Below, piece by piece: positions 8,853-17,183 of a DNA stretch of 64,000 bases. Numbering within the stretch: position 1 is the stretch's first letter; each line of letters starts with the position of its first letter. Both the position numbers and the translations under genes were made by a program. The stretch comes from Saccharicrinis sp963663905 (GTDB lineage: Bacteria; Bacteroidota; Bacteroidia; Bacteroidales; Marinilabiliaceae), in NCBI GenBank assembly GCA_963663905.2, contig OY760657.1:5022001-5086000 (forward strand). Reading direction: 5' to 3'. Below the pieces are notes generated by a model, which ran no database searches, had not been told where the DNA came from, and was given only the letters and a program-made list of their open reading frames with translations.

Positions 8853-9368
8853 ATGAGAAGTATTGTAGCATCACTCGTTTTTATTATTCTATCAAGCATA
8901 TCTTGTACAGAAACTATTCTTGAAGTACCTAAAATAGCAGGTTCATGGATGTTAGTATCATCAGACAATACTGCAAATGAAATTATTTCATTTACTGATG
9001 ACATGACTTATGAAATAGCTACCTTTCCTGCTCAGCTTGAAAATCCTATCGGTACAGAGGTAGATACGGTTTATATTACAGGTGAATATGCTAGATTAGG
9101 TAACCAGGTTACTTTTTTATCTGCAAATTTTAAAATGAAGGATGAAGCTGAAATTATATATGCTCAGCCAACTATTTATGGAGCATCTGTAAGTACAATA
9201 TTTGTTGGAATTGTAAATACGGTAGTGGCCGTTTATAATTTTATTGAATTTATTCCTGCTGGTTTAACACTGGTTTTCAATCCCTTTATATGGACCATTG
9301 ATAAAATATCAAAGGATACTCTTATTTTAAACGATGGAGATAAGTTATGTAGGTATAAACGATTGTAA
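8853..9368 (+). CDS. small lipoprotein of unknown function
   Basis: The 171-aa product begins MRSIVASLVFIILSSISC, a lipoprotein signal with Cys18. The next segment (KIAGSWMLVSSDN) resembles the opening strand of lipocalin-like proteins, which often read GxWxL in this position. The rest is beta-rich, with a hydrophobic stretch around residues 110-145 (VSTIFVGIVNTVVAVYNFIEF) that may be a membrane or amphipathic segment. It diverges from the L,D-transpeptidase and converges on the patatin gene one base apart. I do not recognise a named family. Confidence 0.65.
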   Translation: MRSIVASLVFIILSSISCTETILEVPKIAGSWMLVSSDNTANEIISFTDDMTYEIATFPAQLENPIGTEVDTVYITGEYARLGNQVTFLSANFKMKDEAEIIYAQPTIYGASVSTIFVGIVNTVVAVYNFIEFIPAGLTLVFNPFIWTIDKISKDTLILNDGDKLCRYKRL

Positions 9369-9369
9369 T

Positions 9370-10221
9370 TTATAGGTTTATCCAACTGTATAATTCTTTA
9401 TAAATCTGATTACAATGCTGGTAACCCATATCAAAAGCCTCTTTAAGTTTTTGTTTGTCTCGTTCAGTTCTGCTTACCGGAATATTTTGCTTTGGTCTAA
9501 TAACAAATACTTTACCTTCATCTTCTAATTTTTGAATTTCTTTAAGTTGATTGTTGTAATTAATATATCTGTCATTTAGTGTTTTAAGTAGTTGTGGATA
9601 CTTAGAATAAAATAATTTTCCTATAGTTGAAAATTTGGTAGGTTTTTTTACAAAGTCACTAGTTTGCGTTAATACAATAATTAATTTATCACAACCATCT
9701 TCAAAAGCTTTTTTATAAGGGATTGGATCACTGATGCCTCCGTCTAACAATTTTTTATTATCATAATCTACCATTTTTGATGCAAATGGTAAACTGGCCG
9801 ATGCCTTTAAAGAAGTTAGTAAAATATCGTAATCTAATGTTTTAATATAAAATGGTTTACCTGTAATGCAATCTGTTGTTCCAATAATAAATTCCTGGGT
9901 AGAATTAGAATATGTATTGTAATCAAAAGGAATTAGTTTTTTTGGGATTTCATTAAAAATAAAATCCATTCCAAATAACTCTCCTTTAGTTAACAAACGC
10001 ATATAACTCATATAACGCTTGTCCTCAATATATGAATAAGGAACATTTAAATTACGACCAATTTGTTTAGAAATGTAGTTTACACCATTGCATGCACCCA
10101 TACTGACACCAATTACATAAGGTAATTCAATGTTTTTTTCCATTAAGCAATCGATAACTCCTGCACTATAAATACCTCTAAAACCACCTCCTTCTAGTAC
10201 AAGTCCAACTTTTTGATTCAT
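9370..10221 (-). CDS. patatin-like phospholipase family protein
   Basis: Serine lipid acyl hydrolase of the RssA/YchK bacterial patatin group. The oxyanion glycine run GGGFRG is at residues 11-16, the nucleophile elbow GVSMG at 38-42 (Ser40), and the catalytic Asp in DGG at about 159-161, so the Ser-Asp dyad is complete. There is no signal peptide, so it probably acts in the cytoplasm or at the inner membrane. At 283 aa it is a typical single-domain protein. It lies 55 bp after the nine-gene uptake operon on the same strand and might be cotranscribed, but no functional link is evident. Confidence 0.9.
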   Translation of the reverse strand: MNQKVGLVLEGGGFRGIYSAGVIDCLMEKNIELPYVIGVSMGACNGVNYISKQIGRNLNVPYSYIEDKRYMSYMRLLTKGELFGMDFIFNEIPKKLIPFDYNTYSNSTQEFIIGTTDCITGKPFYIKTLDYDILLTSLKASASLPFASKMVDYDNKKLLDGGISDPIPYKKAFEDGCDKLIIVLTQTSDFVKKPTKFSTIGKLFYSKYPQLLKTLNDRYINYNNQLKEIQKLEDEGKVFVIRPKQNIPVSRTERDKQKLKEAFDMGYQHCNQIYKELYSWINL

Positions 10222-10276
10222 GTTTAATTCATATTTTTGAAATTATATGACAAAAATACGAATATATTGGCAGTAA

Positions 10277-11269
10277 TTAACTTTCTAATTGATTACCATT
10301 TCTAAAAAAGTTTTTGGCTTCTTGTAAAGCCTGATCTATTTTTTCCAGTTTGCTGTAATATTTTTTTTCATGAATATTGGTTGCAATTATTTTATGCATA
10401 CCACCGTTTTTAATTACCACACGTTTATCTGCTAGTAATATTAATAATGGATCATGGGTTGCCATAAGTACTATTTTATCTTTACTTACCAGTAAATCCA
10501 GTGCCTTTTTCTTATTAACACCTGCATTTTCTATTTCATCAATTAAAACTATAGGAGCCTGACCAATACATGCTACATCAGCAATCATCAAAGCTCTGGA
10601 TTGTCCGCCACTTAAAAAGGTTACAGGAGTTGTAGAATCAAATGGCTCACCGGAAAGTTCGTTGGCTAGTTTAATTACTTCAAGAACTGTATCTTCAGCA
10701 TTGGCCAAAAAGCGGCTTTGAGCATGTAATAAAAGAAAACTTTCCACATCCATGTCCAACACAAAATTCATATTTTGAGTTATTTGAGCTATCAATTTAC
10801 CGCCGTAAAGGGCAGCAGTATTTTCGTTTGCTATCTCACCATTTATAAGAACCTTGCGTTTAGTAGGAGTATCCCCATTGGCTAACCATTCAATATCAGC
10901 CAGTAATCTGCTTTTACCAGAACCTGTAGGACCAACAATACAGGTGATTTCACCTGGTTTAAGATGTAAATCACAGTTTTCTTCATGATTACTTTTATCA
11001 AATCCTTTTAATATTTCTAAGGATTCAATACTGGTTCTTTGTTCACAATCTTTAATTCCACTAATGTAGTCCTTGTATAAAATTGTTATTTCCTCTTTAG
11101 AAATGGTGTTTTCTTGCCAAAATGCTTCTGGTTGCCTGTCTATATATTCCGAAAATGATTTAAGCTCTGTTTCGGCCTCTATTTGAAATGAAGAAAAGAA
11201 ATCGTTGAATATAGGATTTTCTTTAACAATTTCTTTTAATGGTGTATTTAGGTAAGCGAAAGTGTCCAT
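10277..11269 (-). CDS. soluble ABC ATPase with DUF1858-like N-terminal module
   Basis: ABC-type ATPase with Walker A GPTGSGKS (113-120), signature LSGGQ (219-223), Walker B VLIDE (241-245) and H-loop His272. It has no membrane segment. Residues 1-75 are not part of the ATPase fold; PLKEIVKENPIFNDFF followed by helices and ISKEEITILYKDYI resembles the DUF1858/ScdA_N helical domain. Similar modules begin the two signal-less binding proteins of the same operon. The operon already encodes a FecE ATPase for its only permease, so this second ATPase has no obvious transport partner and may drive a cytosolic remodelling or loading step. It is the last gene of the operon, 3 bp after the GTPase. ATPase fold is certain, role unknown. 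Confidence 0.85.
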   Translation of the reverse strand: MDTFAYLNTPLKEIVKENPIFNDFFSSFQIEAETELKSFSEYIDRQPEAFWQENTISKEEITILYKDYISGIKDCEQRTSIESLEILKGFDKSNHEENCDLHLKPGEITCIVGPTGSGKSRLLADIEWLANGDTPTKRKVLINGEIANENTAALYGGKLIAQITQNMNFVLDMDVESFLLLHAQSRFLANAEDTVLEVIKLANELSGEPFDSTTPVTFLSGGQSRALMIADVACIGQAPIVLIDEIENAGVNKKKALDLLVSKDKIVLMATHDPLLILLADKRVVIKNGGMHKIIATNIHEKKYYSKLEKIDQALQEAKNFFRNGNQLES

Positions 11270-11272
11270 AGT

Positions 11273-11959
11273 TTAAAGTTTAATTTTTCGGTTTAATCCT
11301 ATTTGAAAATCTTCACCAACTCTCGTTTCACCCAGACAATATGAACAGAGTGCTGTTGGCATTGAAAACCTGAGCTTCATTTGTTCTTTATCCTTATTTT
11401 GTTCTGGATTTACTACCAGTTGAGCCAATTTATCAGCACCCTGACCAGTTATTCCATTAATAAATAATACTTTGCATTTGGGATTAACCTGTTGAATTTT
11501 GAACCGAAATACTTCCTTTTCTGCCTGAGAAACTAAATCACTTTTGGTTACTACAACAACATCAGCCATTTTAACCATAGGTCCGGTTTTTAAAGGAGTA
11601 TTAATTCCGCTTAAGTTATCCAGAACACATACTGCAGGAATGTTTTTTAAATGTGGTGCACAGCGATTACATAATCCTGCACTTTCAGTAATTAAAGTTG
11701 AAAAGTTATTAGTTTCTGCCCATTGAATACATTCTTCAATATTGGATACAAAATAGTGATCCGGACATAAATTTCCAGCTAATCCTGTTTTGGCTGTTAT
11801 GCCGTACTTACTATATTGTTCTTCGTCTAAAGAGCTTAAACAATCAAATTTAATAACTCCACATTTATCTTTAAATCCCTGTATACTATCAATCATTTTA
11901 ATAATAACTGATGTCTTTCCGGATGATGGTGGACCTGCTATAGTAATTAAGTTTATCAT
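11273..11959 (-). CDS. HypB-like P-loop GTPase with cysteine pairs
   Basis: SIMIBI-class nucleotide-binding protein of 228 aa. The P-loop GPPSSGKT is at residues 9-16 and the base-specificity motif reads TKSD (138-141), suggesting GTP. GNLCPDH (Cys65) and TESAGLCNRCAP (Cys97, Cys100) occupy places where HypB has its metal-related switch segments, and CSYC (Cys205, Cys208) lies near the C-terminus. HypB loads nickel into hydrogenase, and CobW-type relatives handle other metals. No hydrogenase or urease gene is in the window. It sits between a signal-less binding protein and the soluble ABC ATPase with gaps of 12 and 3 bp. Inference: a metal or metal-cofactor chaperone for the ligand taken up by this operon. 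Confidence 0.8.
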   Translation of the reverse strand: MINLITIAGPPSSGKTSVIIKMIDSIQGFKDKCGVIKFDCLSSLDEEQYSKYGITAKTGLAGNLCPDHYFVSNIEECIQWAETNNFSTLITESAGLCNRCAPHLKNIPAVCVLDNLSGINTPLKTGPMVKMADVVVVTKSDLVSQAEKEVFRFKIQQVNPKCKVLFINGITGQGADKLAQLVVNPEQNKDKEQMKLRFSMPTALCSYCLGETRVGEDFQIGLNRKIKL

Positions 11960-11971
11960 GCAAATAGGGTT

Positions 11972-13159
11972 TTATTTTTTATTCCAAATCTCCATAAATG
12001 TATCCTGGATATCTTCTTTTAATTTACCGATGTAATGATTATTTAAAAAATCCCATCCTAACCATTTAACTGGTTTGGGAAATTCTTTATGGTCGATATC
12101 CGGATGAATGGCTGGAAAATGTCTTTTCTTAAGAAGTTCAGATACTTCTTTACTAAATAGGAAGTGAAGTAATTCCTTATGCTGTTCCTTTTTCTTCTTT
12201 TTAACCAATAAAAAGACTGGACTGGCAATAGCTCCATCTTCAGGCCAAACTATTTCAACATCTTTATCTTTGATACGTTTTGCGAAGAAATAAGGCATTA
12301 TATAAATTGGAACACCTTTTTCGTCATTACTTTCTGCTAATTTAACCATTTCAGCAGGGTGCATTCCCCCTTTAATGTTGTTGGCTAATATTTTTATAGC
12401 TTCAAAGCCATGATCTTTATAAAAAGGGAGCATAACAGCATTACAAAAAAAGTCATCTTCTCCTCTCATAATAATACTGTTTTCAAAAATTGGTTGTAAT
12501 AGATCACTCCATTTTTTTGGTATTTTTCTATCACCTAATTTCTTCTTATCCACCACAATTACAAGCATATTTGCAGTGTACATTGTATAATTTTTATTGG
12601 GATCAGCAAAGCCTTCTTTTTGTAGGTATTTATTTGGAATATAAGGCTCTACAGCTTCGAAGATATCTTTTTCAATAAACTTATTTATAAAAGGTCTGTG
12701 AAAGAAATTATTAATATCTGAAGCCATAATAACATCAGGTAATTCATTTTCATCTGAGATATTATCTAACATAGGATAATAGGATAGTTCATGATTAACG
12801 TTTCCTTCTAACATGTAATTTAAATCCTTAAAAAGTTCCTTGTTTTCTTCAAGATATGATTCTGTAAATTCTTTAAAAGGATTTCGTAATCCACAAGGTA
12901 ACATTGCAGAAAAATGCAGTGTTTCATTCTCTTTATCTGAAATTTTTTGTTTTTCTGATATTGATTGATTCAGAGTATTAATAAAGTGCTCTGAATTAAT
13001 GTTATTTGATTTCAATAAAGTAGAAAGTCGAACAAAACGACCGGTTTTAATTAAGTTCTCAGATTTAAAATACTTTCCTAAACCGTGTTGTTCAAAAACA
13101 GCAATAAAATCACTGTTTAATTCTGCTATTTGTAATAGATTTTCGTTACCTGTAATCAT
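11972..13159 (-). CDS. signal-less extracellular-solute-binding-like protein with DUF1858-like N-terminus (copy 1)
   Basis: The 395-aa protein has a C-terminal type 2 periplasmic-binding fold related to ferric or polyamine binding proteins. Markers are KKWSDLLQPIF, repeated lobes, and the end motif WLGWDFL. Instead of a signal peptide it begins with a helical module (LLQIAELNSDFIAVFEQHGL), so it should stay in the cytoplasm. The operon neighbour at 15990-17180 is a clear paralogue (EKWSDLLTPKF, WVGWDKL). A cytosolic binding protein next to a GTPase and a permease-less ATPase suggests ligand handling after import. It lies 18 bp after fecE. The fold is inferred from motifs; ligand unknown. Confidence 0.8.
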   Translation of the reverse strand: MITGNENLLQIAELNSDFIAVFEQHGLGKYFKSENLIKTGRFVRLSTLLKSNNINSEHFINTLNQSISEKQKISDKENETLHFSAMLPCGLRNPFKEFTESYLEENKELFKDLNYMLEGNVNHELSYYPMLDNISDENELPDVIMASDINNFFHRPFINKFIEKDIFEAVEPYIPNKYLQKEGFADPNKNYTMYTANMLVIVVDKKKLGDRKIPKKWSDLLQPIFENSIIMRGEDDFFCNAVMLPFYKDHGFEAIKILANNIKGGMHPAEMVKLAESNDEKGVPIYIMPYFFAKRIKDKDVEIVWPEDGAIASPVFLLVKKKKKEQHKELLHFLFSKEVSELLKKRHFPAIHPDIDHKEFPKPVKWLGWDFLNNHYIGKLKEDIQDTFMEIWNKK

Positions 13160-13177
13160 GATTAAATAAAGTTAAGG

Positions 13178-13954
13178 TTATAAAGCGACTAATAATTTTT
13201 TAATTTCTCCTGAAGAGGTTGATGCCTCAACCAATTCAATTGGAGTATTATATAAATCAGATAAAGCTTCTGCCTTTAAAACGTCTTCAGTATTACCTAT
13301 TGATGAAACAGTACCATTTTTAAGCATAATTACTTTATCAGCATAATGCAAAGCCTGTTCAGGCGAATGCGTATTCATAATAACTCCGTAGCCCTGCTTT
13401 TTCAATTTGTGTGCCACTTTCATGACATGAAGACTATTGCCCATATCCAAATTGGCGGTAGGTTCATCCATGGCAATAAATTTTGGTTGTTGTGCCATAG
13501 CTCTTGCAATCAAAACCATTTGTTTTTCTCCACCACTAATTTTTGAGAAGTCTTTATTCATTAACCTTTCTATTCCTAGTGTTTTTATGCAGTTTACAGC
13601 AATTTCTTTATTTTTTTTATTTGGCTTACCAATTAATCCGTTGGTATGAATATATTGTCCCATAAGCACTACTTCTAAAACCGAATATGGAAAAGGAGTT
13701 CCATGTGCTTGAGGAACATAACTGATATAGCTTGCAACCTCTTTATTTGAAAGGTTTTTTAAATGATTGTTCTTATAAATAATCTTTCCGTTTATAGAAG
13801 GTAATAAGCCTAAAATAGTTTTAAATAAAGTGGTTTTCCCAGTGCCATTTTTACCTAAAATACATGTTAACTCACCTTGGTTAATCATCATGTTAATATC
13901 AGAAAGCACTTTTTTACTTCCATATCCGCAACTTAAATTTTGTAGCTTTATCAT
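13178..13954 (-). CDS. FecE/BtuD-type ABC transporter ATP-binding protein
   Basis: ATPase of an iron-complex or cobalamin class importer. It has Walker A GKNGTGKTT (34-42), a variant signature ISGGEKQ, Walker B FIAMDEPTANLD and H-loop NTHSPEQ. The 258 aa is standard. The start is one base beyond the fecD-type permease stop, so they are cotranscribed and almost certainly assemble as FecD2E2 with the periplasmic binding protein encoded upstream. Substrates of this class include siderophores, haem, cobalamin, nickel chelates and molybdate/tungstate; sequence reading does not choose among them. Confidence 0.92.
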   Translation of the reverse strand: MIKLQNLSCGYGSKKVLSDINMMINQGELTCILGKNGTGKTTLFKTILGLLPSINGKIIYKNNHLKNLSNKEVASYISYVPQAHGTPFPYSVLEVVLMGQYIHTNGLIGKPNKKNKEIAVNCIKTLGIERLMNKDFSKISGGEKQMVLIARAMAQQPKFIAMDEPTANLDMGNSLHVMKVAHKLKKQGYGVIMNTHSPEQALHYADKVIMLKNGTVSSIGNTEDVLKAEALSDLYNTPIELVEASTSSGEIKKLLVAL

Positions 13955-13955
13955 A

Positions 13956-14972
13956 TCAGTTTTTTTTAGATGATTTCATTAAAATAAAAATAAAGAATGG
14001 GGCACCTATTAATGATGTAGTAATACCTAAAGGTATTTCCATACTTGCTACAGAACGACTAAAGTCATCAACAATTAAAAGGAATATACCCCCTATAAAA
14101 AAGGATGCTGGTAATAATATCATGTTTTTGGAGCCAGTTAACATACGAGCAATATGAGGTATAACTAATCCTACCCAACCGATAATGCCACTAATGCTTA
14201 CAGCAGAAGCAGTCATCAAAGTAGCTATTCCAATGACTATGAATCTTAATCTGTCAACATTAATTCCCATTGTTTTAGCTTCTTCGTCTCCAAAAGAAAG
14301 CATATCTAGTTTCCATCCTGAGATTGTAAGAATAACTATGCCAATTAGTGCAATAATTCCAATAAAGTACAAGTCATTCATTTCAATGTCTGATAAACCA
14401 CCCATTAACCAGTAAACTATAGAAGGCAAAGTATCATCAGGATCGGCAATATATTTAAGCATTGAAATTAAAGCCGTAAAAACAGTGGCTACAATCATAC
14501 CTGAAAGGATTAGAGTAAGGCACTTTTCATGCTTTTTTCCAGTACTTAGGCTAATTAAGTATACTGCTAAAACGGCACCAATACCAAAGACAAATGATGA
14601 TACTTGTAACATAAATAAACTCATACCTAATATTATAGCTAAGGCTGCACCAAATCCTGCTCCAGCTGATACTCCAAGTATTGAAGGAGAAACCATTGGA
14701 TTTCTGAACATTCCCTGATAAGTTGCTCCAGTTAAAGAAAGTGTTCCACCAACAAGAAAGGCAGCTATTATTCTGGGAAAACGAATATCGACTAACACTA
14801 TTTTTACTTGAGATGATACTTCTGTATTTGATGAAAAATATGACATTATTAAAGTCCATATATCACTCATTGATACATTAAATCTACCCAGTAATAAGGA
14901 AAATAGTATTATTACGATACTCAATAATGAGAGGATAATAAAAATTGATATGTTTGATTTTTTAAGCATCAA
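13956..14972 (-). CDS. FecCD-family ABC transporter permease
   Basis: Inner-membrane permease of the BtuC/FecD family, 338 aa, with roughly ten hydrophobic segments. Family stretches include RFPRIIAAFLVGGTLSLTGA, RNPMVSPSILGVSAGAGFGA and SISGIIGWVGLVIPHIARML. Only one permease is present, so it probably forms a homodimer. It lies between the periplasmic binding protein (2 bp) and ATPase (1 bp) genes. It moves the ligand delivered by the TonB receptor and periplasmic binding protein into the cytoplasm. Confidence 0.93.
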   Translation of the reverse strand: MMLKKSNISIFIILSLLSIVIILFSLLLGRFNVSMSDIWTLIMSYFSSNTEVSSQVKIVLVDIRFPRIIAAFLVGGTLSLTGATYQGMFRNPMVSPSILGVSAGAGFGAALAIILGMSLFMLQVSSFVFGIGAVLAVYLISLSTGKKHEKCLTLILSGMIVATVFTALISMLKYIADPDDTLPSIVYWLMGGLSDIEMNDLYFIGIIALIGIVILTISGWKLDMLSFGDEEAKTMGINVDRLRFIVIGIATLMTASAVSISGIIGWVGLVIPHIARMLTGSKNMILLPASFFIGGIFLLIVDDFSRSVASMEIPLGITTSLIGAPFFIFILMKSSKKN

Positions 14973-14974
14973 TA

Positions 14975-15964
14975 TTAAAATAAAGAGTTGTATTCAAGGT
15001 CTGTTAAGTTGTATTTATAAAAAAGCTTATAAAATGTTTTGATCTGTTCTTTCATTTGGTCTTCAGGCAGTTTGTAAAAGATATGACTCAACCATATTAT
15101 TCCAGGAATTCGGTTTACTGTAGGTGGATGATCAAACCATCCGAATGGTTTTGAAGGAACCTTATAGATTTTTTTATTTTTAACAGCAGTAATGTTTTGC
15201 CAAATACTGCCTGTTTTAATACTCGTATATGCATTTTTATCTGCTTTAAAATCAGCTGTAAAAATATATTGTGGATTCCATTCAATGATTTGTTCCATAT
15301 TTACATTAGCATGACCACCGTTTGGTAAACTAATTTTAGCTACGTTATTTAAGTTAAGATAGTCTATTACTTCTGAGTGTTTAGAACCTGAAGGATCAGT
15401 CAATAGTCCGGAACCTCCTATAGTATAGTATATTCCAACATCAGGAGATTTATTTTCTTGTATTAAATTATTACTCTGCTTGTAAATAGAATTTAAGTAA
15501 GTAATACATGATTCACAAGTTTTATTGTGAGGAAGAATACTACTTAAAAATTTATAAGTATCGCATAGTTTTGCAATTGATAAATCAATCATAATTACAG
15601 GAATATGGGTTCGGTTTTGAAGTTTATTGAAACGGTCAAAATTATCTGAATCAATAAAAACACCTGCTATAATTACCTGAGGATTATTGATTAAAACACT
15701 TTCAATGTTTTTGATATCAATTTCAGGCATTTGATTGTATTCATCTGAAATGTATTTAAATTTCTTACTTCCTGGTATGATAGCCTTAGCCATCATAATA
15801 TTTTGTGCCACAGGAAATAGCAGAATAGAAGTTTTTGAATCGTAAGGTAAAATACGTTCAATATTGTCTGGAATAGTAACATTTCTTCCAGCCATATCTT
15901 TGATATTTTTGGCTGATAATGAAATTGTTACTAATATAATAATGCTTATAGTTAAAGTTCTCAT
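14975..15964 (-). CDS. FecB/BtuF-type periplasmic binding protein
   Basis: Class III periplasmic binding protein of 329 aa for the importer encoded next to it. The signal peptide (MRTLTISIIILVTISLSA) has no lipobox Cys, so it should be free in the periplasm. It opens with the family pattern IKDMAGRNVTIPDNIERI and contains PFGWFDHPPTVNRIPG, a family segment near the second lobe. Cys residues at KTCESCITYL may form a disulfide or bind metal. The PxGWFDxPPxVNR stretch recurs in metal-chelate binding proteins, but I cannot assign a ligand. Confidence 0.88.
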   Translation of the reverse strand: MRTLTISIIILVTISLSAKNIKDMAGRNVTIPDNIERILPYDSKTSILLFPVAQNIMMAKAIIPGSKKFKYISDEYNQMPEIDIKNIESVLINNPQVIIAGVFIDSDNFDRFNKLQNRTHIPVIMIDLSIAKLCDTYKFLSSILPHNKTCESCITYLNSIYKQSNNLIQENKSPDVGIYYTIGGSGLLTDPSGSKHSEVIDYLNLNNVAKISLPNGGHANVNMEQIIEWNPQYIFTADFKADKNAYTSIKTGSIWQNITAVKNKKIYKVPSKPFGWFDHPPTVNRIPGIIWLSHIFYKLPEDQMKEQIKTFYKLFYKYNLTDLEYNSLF

Positions 15965-15989
15965 TATAATTGATTAGTTTGAGGAGTTT

Positions 15990-17180
15990 CTATGCTGTTT
16001 TAAAGTTTTGATAAGCAATTTCGCTCAAATACTCTTTTAAATAGGGTAGAGGTAATGATCTTAATTTATCCCATCCAACCCATTGAAATTTATTGTTTCC
16101 AGAGAATAAAGCATCTGACGAAATATGAGTGGTTCCACATTTTTGTATGATCGTTTTTACTTCTTTACTAAATAGGTGATTAGCTATTGTAATAGCTTGT
16201 AATCCTGCATCTTTCTTAGCCAAAAAGAAATGGCAAGTTATTGGATTTCCATCCTGAGTTTTTATGATTTCAACCTTATTACGAACATCACTTCTAATAA
16301 ATAAACTGGCAAATTGATGAACAATACTAATAGGCATCGTATCATTATTATTTGTGGCCATGTTTTTAATGATATAAGAAAAGTGCTGTTTATTCTCTAC
16401 ATTTTCAGCATATTTAATTATAGCTTCTTCACCGAATTTACTATACCAGTGCAACATTATATTGAAACCAAAATGATCACGTTGATTTTTTCCCATTTGC
16501 ATGATAGTTCCTGCAAATTTTGGAGTTAATAAATCACTCCATTTTTCAGGTAGATCAATCTTAATATCTTTGGTTTTATCATGTATCATTACCATCTCTT
16601 CAATAGCAAAAGGATGATAATAATGCTCATTATCAATGATATTAGTATCACTAAAAACTTTTCCTTTTTTTATATTAAAAGCTGAATTTTGATAGTACCC
16701 TGGCGTAACAAATTTCTCAACAAATTGCTGGGTCATTAATGAACTAAAACCTTTACCAATAAGGATATCCGGTAAATCCTCAGCTGATCGACAAACAGCT
16801 AAATAATTCTGAAATTCCTTTTTTGAATGTTTGGGTAATATATTAAGATTTAGGTTTATACCGTCGCTTTGAGCTTTTCTCTTTAATTCTGTAATAAAAT
16901 CATTTTGCCATAAAAAATTTACATACCCTGCAATATTAACAGCATCAGGTTTAATTAATTTTTTTCGCATTTCTGCATAATTACAAGGATATTGAGATGC
17001 TCTTTTGATAGTTCGTTCTAATCCATATTTTAATGCATTTAAAGGTATATTTGCATTAATTGCTAACAATTCAATAGTTGTATCATCTTTGATGAATTTA
17101 TTGAAAGAATAAAGCTGTTCAGCGCATTCTGGAACACGTTTAACAAGCTCATTAATATTTGTATCAACTCTTAAATGCAT
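15990..17180 (-). CDS. signal-less extracellular-solute-binding-like protein with DUF1858-like N-terminus (copy 2)
   Basis: The 396-aa paralogue of the product at 11972-13159, of nearly equal length. It begins directly with INELVKRVPECAEQLYSF, which closely follows the DUF1858/ScdA_N pattern of a helical start with an ELV..xPE motif, and has no signal peptide. The binding-protein part contains EKWSDLLTPKF, a central GEEAIIKYAENV helix matched by FEAIKILANNI in the other copy, and WVGWDKLRSLP near the end. It lies 3 bp after the TonB receptor and 25 bp before the periplasmic binding protein. The two copies may form a heteromer or bind different forms of the ligand; this is inference. Confidence 0.8.
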   Translation of the reverse strand: MHLRVDTNINELVKRVPECAEQLYSFNKFIKDDTTIELLAINANIPLNALKYGLERTIKRASQYPCNYAEMRKKLIKPDAVNIAGYVNFLWQNDFITELKRKAQSDGINLNLNILPKHSKKEFQNYLAVCRSAEDLPDILIGKGFSSLMTQQFVEKFVTPGYYQNSAFNIKKGKVFSDTNIIDNEHYYHPFAIEEMVMIHDKTKDIKIDLPEKWSDLLTPKFAGTIMQMGKNQRDHFGFNIMLHWYSKFGEEAIIKYAENVENKQHFSYIIKNMATNNNDTMPISIVHQFASLFIRSDVRNKVEIIKTQDGNPITCHFFLAKKDAGLQAITIANHLFSKEVKTIIQKCGTTHISSDALFSGNNKFQWVGWDKLRSLPLPYLKEYLSEIAYQNFKTA

Positions 17181-17183
17181 ATG

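Noticed and set aside
14551..14859. Minus-strand open frame inside the fecD-type permease gene
   Set aside because: It is a shifted frame of an intact permease with no start context; the permease frame is conserved and complete.
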